DNA of 41,775 bases from positions 1 through 41,775 of the forward strand of contig JAAUSO010000046.1 of NCBI GenBank assembly GCA_012033205.1, read 5' to 3'. The notes under the pieces were generated by a model. It saw only the letters and a list, made by a program, of their open reading frames with translations. It ran no database searches and was not told where the DNA came from. Below, one piece after another: positions 8,432 through 15,284 of the stretch. The stretch comes from Richelia sp. SL_2_1 (GTDB lineage: Bacteria; Cyanobacteriota; Cyanobacteriia; Cyanobacteriales; Nostocaceae). Both the position numbers and the translations under genes were made by a program. Each line of letters starts with the position of its first letter. Within the stretch, counting starts at the first letter, position 1.

Positions 8432-8467
8432 AATATTGCTCAGGTATAAATACTAACTACAATGAAA

Positions 8468-8480
8468 AGTTATTCGGAAT
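8468..8480 (-). promoter_or_regulatory. ATTCCGAATAACT motif upstream of paralogue A
   Basis: Read towards the gene starting at 8431, this matches the CTCCGAATAACT element before the NB-ARC gene at 11 of 12 positions. It sits 37 bases upstream of the start codon, a plausible activator or operator site. Confidence 0.35.
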
Positions 8481-8596
8481 AAAAAATATTTAGGTAATAT
8501 ATTTTCCTTAAATGTTTTACTCCGAGTGTTTAGAATATTAACTCAGTAGTTTAAATAATACGAGTATATAAACTAACTTATAGTAAATTTCTTTTT

Positions 8597-8613
8597 AACT
8601 CTGAATAACTCCC
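8597..8613 (+). promoter_or_regulatory. AACTCTGAATAACTCCC, two half-sites 10 bp apart
   Basis: Half-sites CTCTGAA and CTCCC start exactly 10 bases apart, the same geometry as the pair at 11496-11515. It lies between the two barrel genes, in the orientation opposite to them. Confidence 0.3.
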
Positions 8614-8665
8614 ATTAATACTTAGGTAAAATCTCTGCCGTTTGTGTATAAATATGTATTTAATT

Positions 8666-8720
8666 AGCCCACAGAGGTGGGCTTTGCTTGTATAGCCCCA
8701 GGATGACTGTCTGAGGGTAT
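8666..8720. repeat. Hairpin repeat related to 4592-4680
   Basis: AGCCCAC (8666-8672) pairs with GTGGGCT (8677-8683). It is followed by TTTGCTTGTATAGCCCC, then a GGTAAA tail further on, the same order of parts as the element at 4592-4680. Confidence 0.45.
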
Positions 8721-8848
8721 AGGTAAATCCTACATATGGTAAAGACGTGAAGATAAACATTTCTTATGGTTTATATTCACGTCCAAATAGTGATTAAATT
8801 CTTAAAGCTACCTGCCCTCATCTCTGAATATACTTGATTAGTTACAGC

Positions 8849-9325
8849 TTACAAGCGATAACCAAGTCCAACTTTGAACAGACTACCACCCTCAGCAAAG
8901 GTTCCATCACCATAAATAGTAAACTTTTTACCTAATCCTGTTTCAGCACCAGCTTGTAACACTCCCTCACTCCCTAAATAATCACCACTTGAAGTACTAA
9001 CAGTCGCATAACCAGCACCTAAGTAAATATTAGTATTTTTAGCTACAGGTAAATCATAAGTTACCGTGGGTATAAACAAGGCACAATCACCATCACAACC
9101 ACCATATAATGAGCCACGCAAAGAAACTTTAGCTCTTGGGAAAGAAATACGTCCGTTCAAACCAACACCAGAACTAGCATCGTTGAATCCTAAACCAACA
9201 CCAATATAGCCTTCAGGCATTCCTTTCGGTTGAGCGTTAGCAGAAGTTGCTCCCATAAAAGCCAAAGCACAAGCAATTACAGATGCAGCGGAAACTTTAG
9301 CAGCAGACTTAATCAAGCGTTGCAT
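8849..9325 (-). CDS. Secreted beta-barrel-like protein, paralogue B
   Basis: A 158-residue protein with a Sec signal peptide (cleavage after TSANA), paralogous to 7955-8431. Shared features are the LIKSAAKVSA/LKSAVKVSA start, VTYDLPV, AGAE and the GLGYRL end. Copy B has an extra cysteine pair in GGCDGDC, absent from copy A. AGGT lies a few bases before the ATG. Its upstream region carries CTCCGAA at 9367-9373 and a near match at 9402-9408 on the coding strand. Probably an outer-membrane or periplasmic protein of unknown function. The pair looks like an old tandem duplication. Confidence 0.75.
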   Translation of the reverse strand: MQRLIKSAAKVSAASVIACALAFMGATSANAQPKGMPEGYIGVGLGFNDASSGVGLNGRISFPRAKVSLRGSLYGGCDGDCALFIPTVTYDLPVAKNTNIYLGAGYATVSTSSGDYLGSEGVLQAGAETGLGKKFTIYGDGTFAEGGSLFKVGLGYRL

Positions 9326-9366
9326 AATTACCTCTGTAAAATTATGAAAGTTGTTGTCAATTTTTT

Positions 9367-9373
9367 TTCGGAG
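9367..9373 (-). promoter_or_regulatory. CTCCGAA motif upstream of paralogue B
   Basis: A single CTCCGAA on the coding strand about 42 bases before the start at 9325. A looser CTTCCGAGAATAAC lies about 30 bases further upstream. It belongs to the motif set discussed for 7738-11515. Confidence 0.3.
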
Positions 9374-9614
9374 TCAAAGAAGCTATGTTATCCTTTGTTA
9401 TTCTCGGAAGTTCTCCTTTTGCCTCTCCTTGACTTACATCTTAGCTCCGTACTATTTCGGATACAAGTCTGTAAAATTACAAATCTCAGAAAAACTCTGA
9501 ATTAAGTATAAATATCAGTCTCCCCTGATGACAAAAGAAACAGCACTAAGCCAAAAGATATTTGTTCTCATGACTTAGTGCTATTTACACTATTACCCCC
9601 TATTGGTCTGGTTA

Positions 9615-9678
9615 AGAAGTCGGGTTTTTAGTGAAAATATCTGTTAGAAAAGACAATAATCGTAAAAACCCGACTTCT
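9615..9678. repeat. AGAAGTCGGGTTTTT inverted repeat, second copy
   Basis: Arms 9615-9629 and 9664-9678 are perfect and identical to those at 5124-5187. It lies 27 bases after the stop of the minus-strand RTX gene and may serve as its terminator. Confidence 0.6.
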
Positions 9679-9704
9679 ATTCAAGTAAATTGGTAGTGGA
9701 TGAA

Positions 9705-11126
9705 TTATGCAAAAATAAAGTCGCTAGTAGTATTAAAGCTAGCATTTACAGATGCAATAATATCGTCAATTCCACTAAATACTCCATCACCATTATCTAA
9801 GGCAATAAAGTTTGTTGAGCCTAGATTGAAGAAGGAATACTCACTCAGGCTACCAGTCAGTTGAATTTTATCTTCACCGGATACAAAGTCTTCTATGCTT
9901 ACAATGTCACCAAAACCAGCATCGCTATAGAAAACATTACCGTTTTCTCCTAAGACAAATATATCTTTTCCGGCTCCTCCTGTTAAGATGTCTTGTCCGT
10001 CAACACCATTGATAATATTATCTTCAGCGTTTCCGGTAATCTTGTCATTTTGAGCAGTACCAGTGACATTCACAAAGTTAACAACGGTACGATTGAGACT
10101 ACCGACTCCAGGAATGTTATTCACCTGTAAACTTTGTGCAGATAAATCCACATTGATAGAAACTGGGCTTCCTGCACTCGAAGCATCAATGGTGTTGGAG
10201 AAACCTGCATCACCGATAATTGTCTCAACTCTCACAAGTTCATCGGTACCTAAACCACCATCTTTTTCGACAATTCCGGTAGGTAAAAGGGTAATTGCTT
10301 GACCTAAACCAGTGTAATCAACAGTATCGTCACCACCGTTGTCACCGTTGATGATGTCATTACCAGCGCTTCCACCAAAGAAGTCGTTACCACCACCACC
10401 AATCAGGATATTATCTTCAGCATTGCCGATAATCCTGTCATCTTGACTGGTACCAGTGACATTGACAAAGTTTTTGACAGTGAAAGTTACATCACCCAAA
10501 CCAGGAATATTTTGAACGGTTAATCTATCTTGTGATAAATCAACATCGAAAGATGTAACTCCACTCGTACCAGTGGAACCATCTATTGTATTAGCCTTTC
10601 CGCTTGCACCAACGATAGTTTCGATATTTAAAATCTGGTCTGTACCTAAACTACCTTTCTTAACTACACCAACTGCTTCGAGAGTAATCGCTTCGCTCAG
10701 GTGACTGTAATCTGCTGTATCATCACCCTTGCCACCATCTAGAACATCATTACCCTGACTACCTTTAAGAACATCTTTACCCTTGCCACCGTCGAGGGTA
10801 TCGTTACCCTTTCCACCATCTAAAGTGTCCTTACCTTCTCCACCTCTGAGGATATCATCACCTTTACCACCCTCAAGTAAGTCATTACCTTGACCACCTT
10901 CAAGTAGGTCATCACCCTCACCACCGTCTAAGGTATCATTGCCTTGATCACCTTTGAGAATATCTCTACCTTTACCACCCTCAAGAAAGTCATTACCTTG
11001 ACCACCTTCTATACTGTCATTACCTTTTCCACCTTTGAGGGTATCATTACCACCTTTACCAAAGATAAAATCTGCACCATTGGTACCAATCAAATTATCG
11101 CTTTTTGGTCCACCATTAATTATCAT
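9705..11126 (-). CDS. RTX (hemolysin-type calcium-binding) repeat protein
   Basis: A 473-residue acidic, glycine-rich protein. Residues about 10-140 hold roughly fourteen GGxGxDxLx nonapeptides, the calcium-binding beta-roll. Two longer modules follow, each beginning AITL...GIV/VVKK and running through GTDQ/ELxxIETI, NTID, VDLS, VQNIPG/VNNIPG and NFVNVTGT..ND.I.GNAEDNI. The C-terminus (FGDIVSIEDFVSGEDKIQL...) resembles the end domain of type I secreted RTX proteins. There is no Sec signal, consistent with a C-terminal type I secretion signal. No catalytic domain is seen, so a structural or surface role is more likely than a toxin. No ABC exporter genes are in the window. Confidence 0.88.
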   Translation of the reverse strand: MIINGGPKSDNLIGTNGADFIFGKGGNDTLKGGKGNDSIEGGQGNDFLEGGKGRDILKGDQGNDTLDGGEGDDLLEGGQGNDLLEGGKGDDILRGGEGKDTLDGGKGNDTLDGGKGKDVLKGSQGNDVLDGGKGDDTADYSHLSEAITLEAVGVVKKGSLGTDQILNIETIVGASGKANTIDGSTGTSGVTSFDVDLSQDRLTVQNIPGLGDVTFTVKNFVNVTGTSQDDRIIGNAEDNILIGGGGNDFFGGSAGNDIINGDNGGDDTVDYTGLGQAITLLPTGIVEKDGGLGTDELVRVETIIGDAGFSNTIDASSAGSPVSINVDLSAQSLQVNNIPGVGSLNRTVVNFVNVTGTAQNDKITGNAEDNIINGVDGQDILTGGAGKDIFVLGENGNVFYSDAGFGDIVSIEDFVSGEDKIQLTGSLSEYSFFNLGSTNFIALDNGDGVFSGIDDIIASVNASFNTTSDFIFA

Positions 11127-11160
11127 AGTTATGTCAATCCTTATAAACTAGGTTGGCTGA

Positions 11161-11201
11161 ACGATTCGCTCGATTTCTCAGGTCTTAGCGAATCGTTTTT
11201 T
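11161..11201 (+). terminator. Rho-independent terminator-like hairpin, plus strand
   Basis: ACGATTCGCT (11161-11170) pairs with AGCGAATCGT (11187-11196), and a T-run follows at once. The direction is odd: the only plus-strand transcript that could end here would be antisense to the RTX gene. Confidence 0.55.
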
Positions 11202-11495
11202 ATTTACGGAAATCCGGTATATCTTGGTTATTCAAGTAATGTTGGAAATGCTTGAACTACCATAGAATACAATGTCAAAAAGTAAGATTCCTCAGATATC
11301 ACACCCAATTACTTGTATTTTGAATCACAAAATCATCGTGAAACTATCACCTATCCCGAACTCAAAATTATGAATTTCCAATAGAAAATAGGTTTTTCAA
11401 AAGACTTGCTAACTCCTAAGTTCTATTGTTATTTGCATAATAACCGATAGAAATTAGATACCGATGTATTATCTAGAACCTTCACTATCTCTTTA

Positions 11496-11515
11496 AACTC
11501 CGAATAACTCCGAAC
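11496..11515 (+). promoter_or_regulatory. Direct repeat AACTCCGAAT / AACTCCGAAC
   Basis: Two copies of AACTCCGAA start exactly 10 bases apart, about one helical turn, 61 bases before the NB-ARC start. This geometry is typical of a dimeric response-regulator site. Related sites lie before the barrel genes and the orphan regulator. Confidence 0.45.
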
Positions 11516-11575
11516 ACCACGTAAACTAAAAATAAAAAGGTAGAATATATTCAGTTAACATAATTTTGAGCAAAA

Positions 11576-13879
11576 ATGTTCCCAATTGATTTTTTGACTG
11601 AAATGGCGCACAAACATGAACTTTCTGAAGATCAAGAGGAAGTTTTTTTGATGCGAATGGGAAATAGTCAAAGCTACGAAGAAATAGCCTCCGAATTAAG
11701 TACTTCTCCGGATGCTTGTTTGAAAAGAATGGGTCAAGTTTACAAGAAATTCAATATTAGCGGTAGTAGTAGAGGTAAAGAGAACCGTCTGCGAATTTTC
11801 TTGTCAAGCCAGTGGGAGCAATTTAAAGCCAATAAAATAGATAATTACGAAAACTTGCCAGAAAATACACAGCAACCGCAGACTGTGAATTCTAATTTGC
11901 TAGAAAGCCAACCATCTCAAATTAAGCAAAACTTACCAGCGCGGGAATATGCAACTTTTGTAGGACGCGATCGTGAAATTATGCGATTAATAGAACTGTT
12001 GGATTACGGACATTCTGCTCATTTAATTAGTGTAGATGGGATTGGTGGAGTAGGTAAAACTACTTTAGTAGTAGAAGTAGCTTACCGTTGTTTACAAAAA
12101 AATTCACCTAAATATATCTTCAATTTGCCTGACTTTGAAGCGATAATTTTTACCTCCGCCAAACAAAATCATCTGACTTCCATGGGATTTTTACCGCGAT
12201 TAGTTTATCAGCGGACTTTACGGGATATCTGTCGAGAAATTCACAAAGTTTTAGACTTTTCAGAAATTAATTATATATCTTTGCAAGAACAAATCGAGGT
12301 AATTCGTGACAAGCTCTCGCAAACTCAAACTTTATTAATTGTTGACAATTTAGAAACTATTGAAGATAAGCAGGAAGTTTTGTCCTTTCTCTACGACTTA
12401 CCACCAACAGTTAAAGTAATTATTACTACTCGCGAACAAATATTATTTGTGCCGATTCGTCTGAATTGTCTACCTAAAGAACATGGTTTGCGGTTGATTC
12501 AACAAGAAGCCAAAGAAAAAGGAGTTAACTTAACTACTACAGAATCACAGCAACTTTATGAAGCGGTAAGTGGAGTACCAGCAGCGATGATTTACGCTAT
12601 CGGACAGATGGCATCTGGTTACTTATTTGCCGATGTATTGGTATTAATTAAACATCCTCAAGGCGATATTGCCCGTTTTTGCTTTACCACTTCGGTAAAT
12701 CCGTTAAAAAATTCACCACCTTATTATTTGTTAATGGCACTGACTCTTTTTGTCAAACCAGTAACCAAAGAAACCATTACTAGTATCGCTTTGGAAAAGC
12801 CAGACCCAATTATCATATCTCAAGGGTTAGTAAAGTTGCAGCAACTTTCCTTAATTTATCAACAGCAGGGACGTTATAGTTTAACAGCCTTGACTCGTGA
12901 GTATGCTTGGTCGGAATTAGCTGCAAATGCCGAATTTGAGCAACAATTACGAAAGCGTTGGATAAACTGGTACCTTAAATTTTGCGAATCATTTGGGGAT
13001 AAAGACACGAAAGAATGGCATTTGAGCTATGAATATTTAGAACCCGAATGGGAAAATTTGCAAGCAGTATTGGAATGGTGCATTTCACAAGGTCGATATT
13101 CCGAAGTGAAAATTTTATGGGAACGTATTAAAGGATATACTCATATCCGTGGATATTGGGATGAGCGTTTAGAATGGAGTGCTTGGTTGATTGAAGCTGC
13201 AAAGCAAGCGGGGGATTTGGTAACAGCTTTAGAAGCAATGTGCGATCGCGCTTGGACTTTAGTGAGAATGCGTCAAATAGCGAACTTAGAAGAAGCCCAA
13301 GTATTATTACAAGAAGCTTGGGATTTACGTCAACATCAAACGGTAAATTTTCAGTTAGAGTTGGCTGCAAACATGGTGATTTTACACGTTCATCTTAGAC
13401 AATTGCAGCAAGCACAAGAATGGTTGACAGTAAAACAACAGCTATTAGAAAAAATTAAACTTAGTGAATCCGAATATGAGGAAGAGCAAGTTCAGATTTT
13501 GTATTACCAAGGGCAGATATTTTATCGAGAAAAAAATTATCAGCAAGCCCAAAAAATCTTTGAAGAAGCATTATTGAAAGCACAACAAATAAAATGGCAG
13601 AAAGCAACCGCAGCCATTAATAATTGGTTAGCAGATATTGCATTGTTCAATGGTGATTTAGTAGAAGCACGAAGACTATTAGAATTTAGTTTACCAATGG
13701 CAGAAAGGCATAAAGATAAGCGGATTATTGCTTTCCATAAAGCAACATTTGCTAAATTAGAAAAAACTTGTGGAAATGAATTTGAAGCTCACAATTTAGC
13801 AAAAGAAGCCGCAGAAAGCTTTGAAGGGCTAAAAATGAGTGCAGAAGCCGAAGAAATGTATGCTTTACTTGATAATTGA
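11576..13879 (+). CDS. NB-ARC STAND ATPase with N-terminal HTH and TPR-like repeats
   Basis: A 767-residue protein. Residues 1-80 form an HTH-like module (LSEDQEEVFLMRM...SYEEIASELSTSPDACLKRMGQVYKKF), of the type found at the N-terminus of cyanobacterial NB-ARC proteins and named after vWA-MoxR-associated (VMAP) systems. The NB-ARC domain starts near 123 with FVGRDRE and has P-loop GIGGVGKTT at 155-163, Walker B TLLIVDNLE at 252-260 and an IITTRE motif at 282-287. From about 460 the protein is alpha-helical with TPR-like pairs (e.g. YYQGQIFYREKNYQQAQKIF). STAND proteins oligomerise on sensing a signal, and many act in signalling or anti-phage defence. Here no separate effector domain is fused, so the HTH may be the output or recruit a partner. 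Confidence 0.88.
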   Translation: MFPIDFLTEMAHKHELSEDQEEVFLMRMGNSQSYEEIASELSTSPDACLKRMGQVYKKFNISGSSRGKENRLRIFLSSQWEQFKANKIDNYENLPENTQQPQTVNSNLLESQPSQIKQNLPAREYATFVGRDREIMRLIELLDYGHSAHLISVDGIGGVGKTTLVVEVAYRCLQKNSPKYIFNLPDFEAIIFTSAKQNHLTSMGFLPRLVYQRTLRDICREIHKVLDFSEINYISLQEQIEVIRDKLSQTQTLLIVDNLETIEDKQEVLSFLYDLPPTVKVIITTREQILFVPIRLNCLPKEHGLRLIQQEAKEKGVNLTTTESQQLYEAVSGVPAAMIYAIGQMASGYLFADVLVLIKHPQGDIARFCFTTSVNPLKNSPPYYLLMALTLFVKPVTKETITSIALEKPDPIIISQGLVKLQQLSLIYQQQGRYSLTALTREYAWSELAANAEFEQQLRKRWINWYLKFCESFGDKDTKEWHLSYEYLEPEWENLQAVLEWCISQGRYSEVKILWERIKGYTHIRGYWDERLEWSAWLIEAAKQAGDLVTALEAMCDRAWTLVRMRQIANLEEAQVLLQEAWDLRQHQTVNFQLELAANMVILHVHLRQLQQAQEWLTVKQQLLEKIKLSESEYEEEQVQILYYQGQIFYREKNYQQAQKIFEEALLKAQQIKWQKATAAINNWLADIALFNGDLVEARRLLEFSLPMAERHKDKRIIAFHKATFAKLEKTCGNEFEAHNLAKEAAESFEGLKMSAEAEEMYALLDN

Positions 13880-13917
13880 AAATTGCTGATCACGGATTAA
13901 AGGGATTTCACGGATTT

Positions 13918-13990
13918 AATTACCAATTACCCATTACCAATTACCAATTACCAATTACCCATTACCAATTACCAATTACCAATTGGAATA
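13918..13990. repeat. STRR heptamer array (ACCAATT/ACCCATT)
   Basis: Tandem heptamers of the form TTACCAA and TTACCCA, a classic cyanobacterial short tandemly repeated repetitive sequence. The array extends into the 3' end of the following minus-strand gene and supplies its last codons and stop. Confidence 0.8.
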
Positions 13991-14460
13991 ATTGGTAAAT
14001 CAGCACAAGCGGCAGGGTTTGTATTAATCGGTAAATCGGCGCAAGCCGCAGCATGAATTGATGTGTTTTCCAAAACTGCTACTCCGAATGTATTTTCAAA
14101 CAAAGCTTTAGTAGTGTTAAAAGCTTGTTTGTGAGTTTGATTTATTTCTGGATTTGTTTCGTTATCAACCGCAGAACAATGATTTAAGAGATAACCAAAT
14201 AAATAATCACAATCTTGAATATACTTGAGTAGATTAACTTCCATATGAGCGTGCCAAACTGCATCAATTTCTTGAGTAGGAACCAATCCCGCAGCCGGAT
14301 AAATTGACTTGAGATACAAGAACAATTTGTAGTGATTAATTACTGCTTGTGTTTTTTCGGCACTCCATTCATGCTTAAACATCAGCTTGTTTTGAATTGC
14401 TTGTAAATCTAAGTTATTCACCTTATCAAAAAAAGTGATAATTCTCATTGATTTAATCAC
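13969..14460 (-). CDS. GRDP-like (glycine-rich domain protein-like) with duplicated Cys tail
   Basis: A 163-residue protein. Residues about 30-125 match the core of glycine-rich domain-containing protein-like (PF07173-type) sequences, with the hallmark VDAVWHAHM (Asp66, Trp69, His70, His72) following W..EKT...H.YK.FLYL. The tail holds two copies of AACADLPI (138-145 and 150-157) with a 12-residue period and cysteines at 140 and 152. The last residues, IGNW-stop, are encoded by the STRR array. There is no signal peptide. The biochemical role of the family in bacteria is unknown. The tail could be a metal or redox motif, or a peptide-like repeat. Confidence 0.7.
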   Translation of the reverse strand: MIKSMRIITFFDKVNNLDLQAIQNKLMFKHEWSAEKTQAVINHYKLFLYLKSIYPAAGLVPTQEIDAVWHAHMEVNLLKYIQDCDYLFGYLLNHCSAVDNETNPEINQTHKQAFNTTKALFENTFGVAVLENTSIHAAACADLPINTNPAACADLPIIPIGNW

Positions 14461-15284
14461 TCCAATAAAAGTATGAGAAAAGATGATTTGAACTTAATAA
14501 TCTCTCCTATTGATTTATCAGGACATTTGCTGAATTTTACGAAAGACTTAAGTATTTTTTAACCTTTTCTCACAAAAAATTATCTATAGTATTTGCAAAA
14601 CTCAAAATCTATATTATTTTAAATCTTCTTTCAAATTAATTTATTCAAGCGTCTCAAGTAATCAGTTAACAGTTAACAGTAGTCAGGTGCATGGAAGCCG
14701 GTTTTATTAGTGTTTACAACTACAGCATATTTCATCTCAGTTATAAGTACTCGTGCAAATAAATTAAACATTTCGTTTAGGGAGGGAAGAGGGAAAAGAG
14801 AAGAGGGGAGCCTTATATAACTCACGAGTAATTATATAAATAATTTTGCGTAAGTACTTATAGCTATTCCCTATTGCCTATTGCCTATTGCCTACTCCCT
14901 AACCCAACAAAATGTTTAATTAATTTTGCACTGGTACTTATTAAAATTTTCCAGTAAAAAAAATTAAGTTTTTGTTAAAAACAAACTAAATTCATTAAAT
15001 AGCTAAGAAAAAGCCTTTTATTTAACAGAATTTTTTCATAAATTTGCAGTGGCAGACTGATTAAGTAGTATACATACAAACTACTACAACATCTGACTTT
15101 ATCTTTTCCCTAGGTATTCGAGCAATCGAAAGAACGTTATTGATGACAACAAGTTGAATAATTCATCTTAGAGATTATATTTCTGTCAACCTTGTTATTT
15201 TTTTCAGCTTCTGAGGGAAATGTATTACTAAACGCCTTCTTTTTCAATGAATCACTAAGTAAATTTACTACCATTATTAATTTT
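14461..15284. other. 824-base gene-free region
   Basis: Repeat-rich DNA before the VWA lipoprotein gene. It holds GTTAACAGTTAACAGT runs near 14665, a MITE-like element (14744-14940) and STRR heptamers TATTGCC near 14873-14895. A frame open from 15192 leads into the next gene but is not translated in the chosen model. Confidence 0.55.
14744..14940. mobile_element. MITE-like element, about 197 bp
   Basis: Imperfect terminal inverted repeats of about 32 bp. The left end starts TAAGTACTCGTGCAAAT and runs to TTAAACATTT; the complement of the right end starts TAAGTACCAGTGCAAAA and also runs to TTAAACATTTT. The interior is purine-rich on the left and has a TATTGCC heptamer run on the right. A second copy of the right-end sequence, TAATTTTGCGTAAGTACTTAT, lies inside at 14841-14861. 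There is no ORF, so any movement would depend on a transposase elsewhere. Confidence 0.55.

Larger units (their letters stand above)
8432..8848. other. 417-base region between the paralogous barrel genes
   Basis: Contains CTCCGAA-type motifs (8468-8480 on minus, 8597-8613 on plus) and a hairpin repeat at 8666-8683. A possible 60-codon minus-strand frame runs through the repeat and looks random. No gene is called. Confidence 0.5.
9326..9704. other. 379-base gene-free region
   Basis: Holds CTCCGAA-type motifs upstream of paralogue B, a hairpin AGCACTAAG/CTTAGTGCT (9542-9550/9574-9582) and the hairpin repeat at 9615-9678. The apparent plus-strand frame starting at 9230 is antisense to the signal peptide of paralogue B and is not credible as a gene. 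Confidence 0.5.
11127..11575. other. 449-base divergent intergenic region
   Basis: Separates the minus-strand RTX gene from the plus-strand NB-ARC gene. It contains a plus-strand terminator-like hairpin (11161-11201) and the paired CTCCGAA motif (11496-11515). No convincing small gene is present. Confidence 0.55.

Noticed and set aside
8578..8760. A 60-codon minus-strand frame between the barrel genes
   Set aside because: It runs through a hairpin repeat, has no ribosome site and an irregular composition; it looks like chance.
9705..11126. RTX protein as a toxin with its secretion operon
   Set aside because: No catalytic or acylation-partner domain and no ABC exporter genes are in the window; only the calcium-binding repeats are supported.
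10944..11255. A plus-strand frame rich in Thr and Phe opposite the RTX repeats
   Set aside because: Its low-complexity sequence is the mirror of the Gly/Asp nonapeptide codons.
15192..15284. N-terminal extension of the VWA lipoprotein from a TTG
   Set aside because: It would bury the lipoprotein signal 31 residues inside the protein; ATG 15285 fits far better.
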